Below the pieces are notes generated by a model. The model saw only the letters and a list, made by a program, of their open reading frames with translations, made no database searches and was not told the DNA's origin. This document shows, piece by piece, positions 1 through 9,429 of a stretch of DNA of 64,000 bases (position 1 is the stretch's first letter; each line of letters opens with the position of its first letter). Source of the DNA: Uranotaenia lowii (Eukaryota > Arthropoda > Insecta > Diptera > Culicidae). The position numbers and the translations under genes are program-made. Where the stretch lies: contig NC_073692.1 in assembly GCF_029784155.1 (NCBI RefSeq), positions 319,691,641 through 319,755,640 on the forward strand, written 5' to 3'.

Positions 1-396
1 AAATTTTGCCAACAAAAAAATGATTTCTTGCTGAATGAAATAAAGCAGCGCATGATTAAAACTACTCCGATTTTTCCGAGCTTTGCTCGGAGAATGCCCG
101 GTATTTGCAGGTCTTAGCTATACATATCGTTAGGAAGAATGCGTGCAGTTAATCTTTTCCTTTGCACGATACTTTCCATGTGTTATAAATAGAAATAATA
201 TTTGCAACTGAAGTTCTAGAACAAAATGCCTTATGTTAGGTTACTTAGATGATTCAGTCGATAAATTTGGTTAACAACACAAAGGGACCAAATAAAAAAC
301 ATGAAATAATGGCAAAATACATGAAATTTCATTACCTCAAACACAAAGGATCCTCTTTCATAAGATATTTCTTAGGTTTATCCAACTCTTAATGGT
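1..396. other. AT-rich intergenic sequence
   Basis: No open frame of note, no RNA gene and no transposon end was recognised here. It is flank to the TIR element that starts at about 397. Confidence 0.5.
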
Positions 397-854
397 TACC
401 CAAGTAACCATAAGCACTAAAACATAGCCCTTAAGCAACACTATATTCCCATATTTAACTCTGGATGAATGCTTGTTTTCACTATATGCTTTTATAATAG
501 CATTAATGCTAAAAAGGCGAAATAGCGGGCTGAATAAATGCTATCCCAACATAGCCTTGAATAAGCAAGACAAATGCTAAATTAGAGCACCATTAAAACG
601 TCATTTTTAGCCAGCCGTATAAAAGCATTAACAATGCATACTTAGCACACCTTTTAATTTTTTAATTGATTGATCATGATTGATGTCAAAAGGAAATTCA
701 AAATGAGAAATTATTCTTTGATTAATTAAAATGAACAAAAATACAAAAATTAAATAAATTTCCACAACATCTATCAATCTGCTGAATGAAGGATTATGCC
801 TGCTTAATGAAGGGTTCTATGAAATGAGAAGTGATTATAATTTAATTATGAATT

Positions 855-950
855 ACCTTTGATGAGTCTCGAACCGAGGATCCCGCAACAGCCCTTATCT
901 TTCCTTGCGCCTTTAACATTTCGACCTCTCCTGATGCTTATAAGGTAGGT
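855..950 (-). other. Weak tRNA-like segment
   Basis: Read on the minus strand, GGTTCGAGACTC (about 856-870) resembles an internal RNA polymerase III B box. The stem around this loop does not pair well and no convincing A box or acceptor stem is present. It may be a degraded tRNA-derived repeat or chance. Confidence 0.15.
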
Positions 951-1257
951 GGAAAAACCCGTACTTCAAGTACTGTTCGGGTCACACCACTTCATAGACA
1001 ATCTATGCATGAGAAGGTTTGGAAATGTATTGGAACAATTTTGGGAGCAGACAACTGCAACTGCACGCTCTGATTTTTTTTTTCGTTTGTAGTCTTGCTT
1101 ACTCACACGCAGCAAATGAGAAAATCATCCAGTCAGCGACTGGTCTAGAATTGCTCTAGAATTTAGATACGAGTTATTTGCACCTAAGAACGATCCTAAT
1201 GATGTTATTGTTGTTTCAACGCATTAAGGCACTGGTGCAATAAATTTTTAGGCCTTG

Positions 1258-1679
1258 TCTACACTATAGACACTATAATTTCATATAGTCTGTAGAGAGA
1301 ACGATGGGAGCCAATCGAACTGTCATTCGCGCGGAGCCAATCGAGCATTCTACGATAATGTTCAAGCTCTTCATAACTCCCTCCAGTTGCAAAATTAAAA
1401 ATAGTTTCTCAGATTCGTAAACTACATGCTATTTTCGTCACTTCAACTCGAAATCGCTTTTGAAAAATATATATTATATGGTCTATAGGTGAAAAAAGTG
1501 AAAATTATGCTAAATAACTCTTGCTAAGCCAGAAAAGCTTTGTGAATCACAATACTTCATCCATGATTTTCCTATATTTAGAAAGTTTGCTCGATTGGCA
1601 CCCGCGAATGGCAGTTCTATTGGCTCCTGTCATTCTCTTTGCCAGACTATATGAAATTATAGTGTCTATAGTCTACACC
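1258..1679. mobile_element. MITE with about 90-bp inverted termini
   Basis: The left arm (1258-1345) and the reversed right arm (1590-1679) share CTATAGACACTATAATTTCA, then a GAGCCAATCGA-like block and a CATTCGCG block. The match runs about 90 bp with scattered mismatches. The centre has no coding capacity. It sits inside the 397-3120 element, so it inserted later or was part of that element. The exact ends and target duplication are unclear. Confidence 0.65.
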
Positions 1680-1829
1680 ACATTGAAAACTCTTGTTTAC
1701 GAAATTAATTTTTACGGCCTTATCGGTGAAAGTTATGTTCTCATAGTGAGAACATTTCAAGAATTGAAAATTATAGATGGATAGAAGAAGATTAGAAGAA
1801 AATTATAGGTGTTGAAATGAGCGGGTAGA

Positions 1830-1832
<3 letters not shown>

Positions 1833-1889
<57 letters not shown>
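1833..1889. repeat. Poly(T) tract, about 57 T
   Basis: This is an uninterrupted T run. On the minus strand it is poly(A), so it could be the tail of an old retroposed insertion, but no cognate body or target duplication was recognised. Its length is likely to be unstable and error-prone in an assembly. Confidence 0.9.
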
Positions 1890-1893
<4 letters not shown>

Positions 1894-2191
1894 AATACTC
1901 TTGTTTACATTCGCGGGTTTAACGTTTCTACGCATCCAACATTTTCATCATTTCGTTTTGCTCTTCCATGGTGTTTGATACCGATTTTAACTGTTTTTTT
2001 ATCTAAGTATTGATAGGTAAGTGCTTGTACATCGGTTACTATTAGAAATTTAAAACAATGTGACCTTTTTTCAGAAATGATGTCAGCGAACAACTACTGT
2101 GACAACCGAAAAAAAAGATACATTCCTATCTGTACTGCCATCACGGCGGGTTTTGAAAAGCGGGTAGAAATCCTATCGACCAGACGACTCG

Positions 2192-2775
2192 GATGACGAC
2201 CAGAACGGCGATGATCTATGCTACTGGCCAAAAGGAATTTCCAGCTATTGACTTCTTGAAAAGGCCAAGAAAGATCCTTTAATCAAACCGGACCTACAAG
2301 TACTGCGCGCTTTCCGATGCAAGATCAAAAAGACCAGATTTGCCAGTTATTTGGAGGTAAATTTTTTTTTCATTATAATGAATTCCAACTATCAAAAGTT
2401 GTTTAACACAATTTTAGGCATTCAGAGAGTTGAAGTTGATGGAAACGAATTCCGACACGGAGGAATATGGAACAGTGAAGAAAATTAAAAAAAAAAGTGT
2501 CGACAGCTGCTGATCTTTTCAACCAAATTCAGCAATCTAAGCCTGGGCCATCTAGTGAATCGACTGTTTCTCACCAAGGCTCCAAAGCGGCAAAAGCATC
2601 AGATACACCATTTCCCAAATCTGGAAGGAGAATTCAAATCGAGAATGGAAACCAATCGCCTACTTCTGAGCAGATACAAGTACCATTGGTTGATGATGAA
2701 AGTGCACCGAATCTGCTTAAATTAGTGCAATCATTGCATTCGAAAGTGGAGATGAACGCAAGGATAATCGAATAA
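2192..2775 (+). pseudogene. Broken two-exon coding remnant inside the TIR element
   Basis: A reading frame runs from 2192 to 2356, interrupted by TGA at 2249-2251. A GTAAAT donor follows, then a 61-bp intron (2357-2417) ending in TTTTAG. The frame resumes at 2418 and shifts by one base in the A-run at about 2483-2496, then stays open to 2775. Exon 1 has a CYWPKG motif followed by a Lys-rich stretch and an aromatic RFASYLE end. Exon 2 has a NSDTEEY acidic motif and a Ser/Gln-rich linker. This resembles the N-terminal half of the DUF4806-type proteins common in arthropod genomes and often linked to repeats; that family assignment is from memory and tentative. One stop and one frameshift make it a pseudogene. 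It may be the remnant of the host transposon's own gene. Confidence 0.5.
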
Positions 2776-3120
2776 TGCAAGGTCATCGTTTCATGTTTCT
2801 TCATGTTTTCTTCTAATTTTGCGAAGCGTCCATGGTTTATTTTGTTTTGATTATCAATAAGCATAAGATTTAAAGATTTATAAAAGCTTAATATGAGCAT
2901 TAACAGGAAGTTTTAGTGCTACAGTCTTAATGCTTGTTACTTTATATAGTAGCTCTATATCGTGCTATCATTTGTGCAATTTTTTTTGCTTCTATGCAAT
3001 CATAATGCTTGTAAAAAACTAAAATGCATTATGAATGTTGATATGATGCTGACTTGCATTAGAAAAGTTGATTTAATGCTGATTAAGGGTTATGGCTTAA
3101 TGCTTATGGTTACTTGGGTA

Positions 3121-3848
3121 GCTTGTCAATATTTTAGAACGTTTCATGTTTGCCTTCAATAATGTCATAACACAAAATATTCCGTTTTTGAACAAAAAAA
3201 TGAACTTGTTCTTATTTTTCGATTCATACGGTCATTTTGGTAAATATAAACCTATTCCAAAGAGAAAAAAACCTTCGCGGAAATGGTTTTCATGATTTAC
3301 AGTTTAAAGCTTTACTAAAAGAAAGTACGATGTGTTTCCAGGAGTATCACTTGTGATCCACTATACCTTTTAAATAGCTCGTTTGGTTCAGCAACGTAGA
3401 AACGTAATTCATGTCAGTACCCTAATTATGACAACATATCAAATTATTGAATATAAAAAACCACTTGATTTGAATATCGAAAAAATCAGTCACTTGCGCA
3501 GCTTTCAACCTGCCGTACAATGTTGTACGTTGTATAATGCTTCTTTATCCAAACATGTACAGTCGGTTTGAAATGTGTACTGATCCCAAGGTGACCAGTT
3601 CAAAGTTGTGGATAACCTGTTCTACCATAGGAAGGAAAGATTTTTGAAACTAAAAATTAATTTATGTAACTTTTTATTATTTTTTTTTAATGCTCACCCT
3701 TCAAGGGAGAGGGTTTTAGTAAAAAAAAGCTTTGATTAAGAAATCGTCAAACGATTTCGTACGTGTGTTTGTGTATTGTTTGATGAGCGTTACGTAATTT
3801 TTATAATTTCAAATCTTGGGCAGTCGTTTGAAACTAAAATCTTGGCGC
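3121..3848. other. Intergenic sequence
   Basis: AT-rich sequence. A small hairpin around AAATCGTCAAACGATTT (about 3740-3760) is the only structure noticed. No gene is supported. Confidence 0.4.
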
Positions 3849-3907
3849 AGATGCTAGGAAAAAGTTTTCAGACGATGCTATTGTCTGAAAACTTTTTCCT
3901 AGCATCT
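3849..3907. repeat. Perfect 25-bp hairpin with 9-nt loop
   Basis: The arms at 3849-3873 and 3883-3907 are exact reverse complements over 25 bases, starting AGATGCTAGGAAAAAG, around the loop GATGCTATT. Perfect pairing is unlike a typical animal microRNA precursor, which usually has bulges and a longer stem. A young palindrome, a transposon footprint or a small inverted duplication are alternatives. Confidence 0.8.
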
Positions 3908-5623
3908 TTATGGAAAAAACAAAATAAATCTCAAAAAAACATTTTCTTTGGGTATACATATATCTCTTCTATATTCGAATTGGTTTTCTCTCTTCAAAAG
4001 AAAAACCACTTTCCTTCCCTGCTTACCCAAGGAATAATTTATAAATCTAAACTTAATAAAAGTCAATCAAACCTCCAGCTCCCCATTTCTTACCTTGAAA
4101 TTTATCGGCTGATTAACGAGCCTCGCTGAAATCGAGCCCGAAACCTTCTTTGAGTCTCCGCTGCAAAAATCCTGCTCTCAGCACTTGAGAGCACACAAAA
4201 AGCACACGCTAGGCCTTTCACCGGCAGTAAGTATTCCACAGCAACGCTAAAACCTTCCGAGATTGAAGCGAAAATTGATTTCGCAGTATTCCTCGCAATC
4301 AATGGCACAGATGCTTACGGAAATTTTGCAAAACCCAAATGCGAAAACACCACGGGAACACAACACACTCACACGACACGAGACAGCCCTCTCGGCGGAT
4401 GTGGAGACGAGATACTTGAGAGAATACGAAGCGGATGAAGAGCCACACGAAAGCAGTGAGGCACCTTAACAACCGGGACACTTGAAAGGGTTCGACGCTT
4501 TTGAAAAATTCCGAGACCAGATCCTGGAGATAGCGCACAGCTCGTCGAAATTTTCCTTCCCGAAATAAACACAGAAGTAGGATATTCACTGCACGAGCTT
4601 CGACCGAAGACTATTGCGTGGCACTGCACTTGGTGGGTTGGTTGGCCCCCTTTTTCCTACTTGATGAAACCGAAATTTTTATTCTCTGCCTCTTTTCTGA
4701 GAACCCTGGAGCCCTGAATAGTCCCCAAATGGTACGCAGGTAGAAGTGGTGGTCGAAATTTCGAAAGAACAAAAACCTCCAAGAGCCTTCAGCCTTGATG
4801 AAATCGACCAGAACTATCACTGACTGACTGACTGGCTGGGATCAACACTGACTGGCAGCAGAGAAGAACTTTTCAGGCCGGCCAATTCACAGGCGAGGAC
4901 ACACGTGTGCACGAGTAAAAGAATCACTGGAAAGTGGCACAACGATTGAAGGTAATATCTTCTTCGCCTGTGTGATACTATTATAGGAACATCAGCTGAT
5001 GGCTCTGTGTTTTTCGTTGAGCCTTCGGAGCAAGTCGACCGGTTCTCTCGGTTTTTTTTTCGCTGGTGACCATGGGAAGAACACAGCCAGAACAAGTAGG
5101 AAGCATCGGGTCGGGTTTCGGTCGGGAAAATTCAAAAGAGCAGGCATTTAGCCACCCACCACCCACTTTCGGGAGAGTCCGAAAAACACGAGCGCTTATC
5201 GTGCACGACCTACAGTGATGGTCGGCAGAAGTTATACAGCACACTTTTGAAAAAATTTTAAATTAATTCATCACCGAATTCGACCGAATTATTTTTAAAT
5301 TGACGTCCTTTCCCGTTCTTGCTAAAAATGCATCTTTTTTTTCTCAATATCTCAAAACAAAACTACTAAATAAAATTTTCTGACCCATTTTTGAATTTAA
5401 TTGAGGCCTATTGTGTGCCAAAAGTTGACTTAAACTCGGAACAAGTTAAAAGTAGTGAACGAAGTCAGAAAATAGGAAAATCGTGAGTGAAAAGGCAATT
5501 GTTGTTGTAATTTATTCTACATAGTTAGGAAAAATTCAACTAACATTCTATGCAACTGCTTCTTACATGTAATGGTACCTACAGATTTTTTCATGTGAAT
5601 TTACGATCGCATTCAACTGCATT
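3908..5623. other. Non-repetitive-looking segment, partly GC-richer
   Basis: From about 4100 to 5230 the sequence is more GC-rich and of higher complexity than its surroundings, with several medium-length open frames on the minus strand but none with a recognisable domain. On the minus strand, around 4816-4835, a TCAGTCAGTCAGT run matches the arthropod initiator consensus TCAGT. This could be promoter or 5' UTR sequence of a host gene. No coding exon could be supported. The segment ends at the CATT target site of the mdg1-like element. Confidence 0.3.
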
Positions 5624-6059
5624 TGAAACATTACCATTAAGAAATGTTCGGACTTTCACAGGAGTGACCACATTCACAGTTTAAGGTTGGAATCAATCTG
5701 TTTATTCAATTATTTTAGTCTTTACAATATACCTACTGGAGGTACCTGGAGTCGATTATGGGTTTGTTATTTACTTGATCGCGTGATCGCTATAAAGAGA
5801 GCGAGGATAACGAGAGAGGGGTAAATATGTTTGACGATGAAGGTCATTAGCACCAAGTGCGCTAGACAACGACACTTTGGGTGCATCGTTCTAAAGACTT
5901 AATATGAGCTTACGTTTTTGTGCCATGTCGTAATTTATTGCGAAGTACCGTGGGTCTTCGAACTGCTCTATGCACTCATTTACATGTGTTGCATAAGCAT
6001 TTCGAAGGCTTGGGTTAAAATTGATTGCTACGTGGGAATCGCGCATTTCACATGCTACA
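5624..6059 (-). repeat. 3' LTR of the mdg1-like element
   Basis: 436 bp, TGAAACATT...ATGCTACA as read on the plus strand, and by eye the same as 19012-19447. Because the element is transcribed right to left, this is its 3' LTR. It is preceded by the target duplication CATT. Confidence 0.93.
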
Positions 6060-6071
6060 CCATCCCCCTAC
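6060..6071 (-). other. Polypurine tract of the mdg1-like element
   Basis: On the minus strand the bases directly upstream of the 3' LTR read GTAGGGGGATGG, a purine-rich run abutting the LTR start TGTAGC. This is where plus-strand DNA synthesis is primed in LTR elements. Confidence 0.7.
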
Positions 6072-6145
6072 GGAAATTGTTTGGAAAACAAGGATCAATT
6101 TGAAATACGACTCCAAGGACCTCTCACAACTTTTCCTTTGTATAT

Positions 6146-6721
6146 TGGAAGTACCTTTCGAATCAGCGGAACGTGTCAGCAGAACGGATCTCCAGGCAGC
6201 GATCAGGTAAGTATCAATTTCCTTAGACAGGTAAGTATGGTTCTTGGTTCTTCTTTTTCAGGTTCAGTTCAGGTTGGGCGATTTCTTCTTTTCAGGTAAG
6301 TACACTTTTTATTGGTTGGTTATACACTTAATCCATGACAGTTTATTCAATTTAACTTAATTTTATTTACATTTACTTTACTATTTAAACTATAATTCAC
6401 TAAATTCATTTCACAGGAACAAAAAATTGGTTTCAACTACAATTTCACTTTGTAAATAAACAGTCTCGCCGGCTCGATGATGACGTCTCCAGTGTGATGG
6501 CCAAAAGAGAAACACCTGACTTTCCGAACGGCCTTTTATAAGTTAGGGATGCCGGAAACTCCTCTTTTTGTTTGGTTTCTCCTTTTGTTTCTTAGCTCCC
6601 GAACAACTGCCAGCATTCACCGAGTACAGCCCACTGCTAAACATCTGCCTTCATAACTGCACGGAAAAAATCCTTCAGGTGTTGAGGCTAACTTTTACTC
6701 ATTTTCGTGCATGCACGAACA
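6146..6721 (-). repeat. 3' LTR of the BEL element
   Basis: 576 bp, same as 12659-13234 by eye. Its plus strand (antisense to the element) carries GTAAGT donors at 6207, 6231 and 6296, and acceptor-like TTTTTCAG ending 6261, TTCTTTTCAG ending 6295 and TTTCACAG ending near 6417. Confidence 0.93.
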
Positions 6722-6735
6722 TCCTGGCCCCTTCA
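6722..6735 (-). other. Polypurine tract of the BEL element
   Basis: On the minus strand, GAAGGGGCCAGGA directly precedes the LTR start TGTTCG. It is in the expected place and of the expected composition. Confidence 0.65.
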
Positions 6736-7158
6736 GAAACAACGTTTCTGACGATGACTGCGAAGTAAATTTTTCCATGGAGTGACTGAACTTTGTTAAG
6801 CGTGGTGATGATGATTGATGATTCCAATGTTTGTTTACATTGATCCGTCTCGTCTCGGTCGGTTGTGAAGTGATTCGGTCGCGTTTACCTCTGATTCCAA
6901 AGAGAATAGTGCCTTGAAAGATTACAAGCTGGAACCGGAAGGTCTTCTCGAACGGTGGTGTTGTGCGGTTGACATTGTGCGGTTGATATTGTGCGGATTG
7001 TGTTGTGGTTTCCTCGGAAAGTGAAAGGTGCTGCAATTGTACGACCCAGTAGCGAAATTTGAGGGGAATACGAAGATTGGACAGGAACTCACCTGATCCA
7101 AGAAAAAAAGTGCCTTGGATAAATATTATTTCTCGAATGGATCCGAAACGAGCTCGCT

Positions 7159-9429
7159 TCAAGAGGAAATCTTGTCTGATGTTGGTTGTTCATCGCCGGT
7201 TGTTTTACTTGATTCCTCCGACGATGATGCAATCGGCAGCAGGCAGATTTTTGACACCGGTCTTGTACAGGAGCCCTTCGGTGTTCGCAAAGTCACTACT
7301 CGAACAATTCCGTCTCCGCCAGGATGTGTCTGGATCACTCTTGCTGTCGGCCAACGCATTGGTGGGATGTTTTCCTCCTTCAAGAGAACCAGCTGGTTTT
7401 CTTTGATAATTACAGGTGAGTGCACCCATTTGTTTCGTGATTGTAATTTCGTTAAGTATTCCAGGTGCCATCGTCGCCACAGATCCTGGAATAATTTTTG
7501 GACTTGTTGCCACTTCCTCAGATGATTGAGTGGTATTTCGCTCAGATCTTCGTCGGGAACAGCCTTCAATGAAGTCCCAACGAGGAAATGTCCGGGCGTG
7601 AGTGGCTCAAAATCAGTCGGATCATCGCTTACGGGAACAAGAGGCCGGGAGTTAAGGCAGCATTCGATTTGGTTCAAGAGTGTCTGCATGTCGTCGAAGT
7701 AGAATGAATGGTTGCGAACGATGCGGACAAAGTGTTTCTGGGCGGAATTGATGGCCGATTCCCACAGCCCCCCAAAGTGGGATGCTCTGGGCGGATTGAA
7801 GTGCCATCTAATGTGGCAATCTGCACACTCCTGTTCAACCTTCTGCGCATGTTCAGTCTGGCGGATGAGTCGTTTGAGCTCGTTTTTAGCCCCGAGAAAG
7901 TTCCGTCCGTTATCGGAGTAGATGTCCGACGGTGGGCCTCGGCGAGATACAAAGCGTCGCAATGCTTGTATAAACTTGGCTGTTGTCAAATCGAATACTA
8001 ATTCGATGTGTACAGCCTTGGTGCAGAAGCAAATAAAAACTGCAACAAATGCCTTTGTGGGTGCTGCTCGACGATGCGGATGTTTCAGCATAATTGGGCC
8101 CCAATAGTCAACCCCCGTCACCGTGAAGGGACGAGTGGCTGTGATTCGTTCCTTGGGCAGCTCAGCCATAAATTGCTCAACCAATTTTGGCCGAGCTCGG
8201 AAGCAAATGGTGCAGCGATGTACGACTACTTTGGCTAGATTTCTGGCCCCTATTATCCAATAGCGAAGGCGAAGTAGTCCGATGAGTAATTGTGGTGACG
8301 CATGAAGATTTCTTTGATGATAGCATTGGACAAGTAAAGCAGAAAAACGATGGTGATACGGGAGGAGGATTTGGTGCCTACTGTCGTATGTCAAGGATGC
8401 TCGATCAAGTCTGCCACCCACACGCATGACTCCGTCTTGATCTAGGAAAGGAGTGAACCACCGGAGTCGGGATTTAACGGGAATGGACTTTGAGTCACGA
8501 AGAGCACGGGCTTCGTTGGGGAACTCCTGAAGTTGAACAAGACGAATGAGCGCTGATTCTGCATTTTGAATTTCCGTCTTTGAAAGAGTGCCAAACAATT
8601 TCTGCTGCTTCGTCCTTTTGGTCCGACAGTTTGAAATATACCGGAAACAGAATGCCGCTACCCGTAGCATGTGTTGGAACGATGAGAATCGTTCGACGAA
8701 CAGATCAACGAATGAAGGATCAGCTGTTGATGTCAAAAGTTGAATTGGGGTTGATCGAGATTCCAACTGCGTTTCGAAGGATTGATTGTGCTGTTTGACA
8801 GGCCAGGAGGATTGTTCGGTTTGCAGCCACTGTGGACCCTTCCACCAAAGGTCACACGCGAGAATAGTTTCAGCGTCGATGCCTCTTGAGATGTGGTCTG
8901 CAGGGTTCTGCTGCCCTGCCACATGGTTCCAAGAAGTGCCCACCGTTGCCAGCTGGATTTTGGACACTCGGTTAGCAACGAATGTTGTCCACACTGATGG
9001 GCTTGCCCTTAGCCAGGCTAGAACTGTGGTTGAGTCGACCCAGAAAAATGTTGTGAATTTCAATTCAAAGGCGGAGCAGATCTTTTGGTAAAGTTGAGCC
9101 GCTTCTAGTGCTCCACAGAGTTCGAGCCGAGGAATGCTGCGCTTTTTCAAGGGTGAAACCTTCGATTTTGCCGTCAATAAGGATACCAAAACATTACCAG
9201 ACGCGTCGGTTGATCGCAGATACGCACAGGCGCCATAAGCTTGTTCCGATGCGTCCGAAAAAAGGTGCAATTCAATGGCACTTGGCTCAGCCAACACAAC
9301 ACATCGAGGAATTCTTAGTTGCTCAAGCAGGGGCAACTGAGAGTAATACTTGATCCAATAATTGGAGAGAGAATCTGGCAGCGGTTGATCCCAGCCCCAA
9401 GGTTTGTCTTCGTCAGATGTAAGCCCCAC
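7159..9429 (-). CDS. BEL/Pao Pol C-terminal part: RNase H, integrase, DUF5641
   Basis: A 756-residue frame, the second half of the BEL polyprotein. It begins in the Pao region just after the reverse transcriptase. RNase H follows (about residues 50-160), with first acidic residue in LFSDAS and RLELCGA further on. The integrase zinc-binding region is at about 355-415 (YHQRNLHAS, then CTICFRARP). The integrase core is at about 430-590, with VDYWGP (first Asp), YSDNGRNF (second Asp) and SHFGGLWE (Glu), so all three catalytic residues are visible. A DUF5641-type C-terminus (LTPGHFLVG ... WRRWHLEYL) ends near residue 725. It overlaps the upstream frame by 115 bp. The start methionine is only the first in-frame ATG and not a real initiator: this part is reached through the upstream frame. 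A single missing G in a GGGG run would explain the break. Confidence 0.92.
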   Translation of the reverse strand: MGLTSDEDKPWGWDQPLPDSLSNYWIKYYSQLPLLEQLRIPRCVVLAEPSAIELHLFSDASEQAYGACAYLRSTDASGNVLVSLLTAKSKVSPLKKRSIPRLELCGALEAAQLYQKICSAFELKFTTFFWVDSTTVLAWLRASPSVWTTFVANRVSKIQLATVGTSWNHVAGQQNPADHISRGIDAETILACDLWWKGPQWLQTEQSSWPVKQHNQSFETQLESRSTPIQLLTSTADPSFVDLFVERFSSFQHMLRVAAFCFRYISNCRTKRTKQQKLFGTLSKTEIQNAESALIRLVQLQEFPNEARALRDSKSIPVKSRLRWFTPFLDQDGVMRVGGRLDRASLTYDSRHQILLPYHHRFSALLVQCYHQRNLHASPQLLIGLLRLRYWIIGARNLAKVVVHRCTICFRARPKLVEQFMAELPKERITATRPFTVTGVDYWGPIMLKHPHRRAAPTKAFVAVFICFCTKAVHIELVFDLTTAKFIQALRRFVSRRGPPSDIYSDNGRNFLGAKNELKRLIRQTEHAQKVEQECADCHIRWHFNPPRASHFGGLWESAINSAQKHFVRIVRNHSFYFDDMQTLLNQIECCLNSRPLVPVSDDPTDFEPLTPGHFLVGTSLKAVPDEDLSEIPLNHLRKWQQVQKLFQDLWRRWHLEYLTKLQSRNKWVHSPVIIKENQLVLLKEENIPPMRWPTARVIQTHPGGDGIVRVVTLRTPKGSCTRPVSKICLLPIASSSEESSKTTGDEQPTSDKISS

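Larger units (their letters stand above)
397..3120. mobile_element. Decayed DNA transposon with terminal inverted repeats
   Basis: The left end (397 onward) reads TACCCAAGTAACCATAAGCA and continues into a TTAA-rich stretch. The right end, reversed from 3120, reads the same over those 20 bases and stays similar for about 15 more. Both ends carry scattered subterminal copies of AATGCT/AGCATT, a layout common in cut-and-paste transposons. No clear target duplication flanks it, so the superfamily is not assigned. The interior holds a MITE (1258-1679), a T tract (1833-1889) and a broken two-exon coding remnant (2192-2775), so this is an old, inactive copy. Confidence 0.6.

Noticed and set aside
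397..3120. Assignment of the TIR element to P or hAT
   Set aside because: The ends lack a clear 8-bp duplication and no transposase was identified, so the superfamily is left open.
4300..5240. Overlapping minus-strand frames of 70-96 codons in the GC-richer segment
   Set aside because: They overlap in different frames and lack any recognisable domain, signal or splice structure.
6695..7162. 155-codon open frame on the minus strand after the BEL integrase
   Set aside because: It lies in the BEL 3' UTR and runs into the LTR. It shows no domain and partly depends on LTR sequence.
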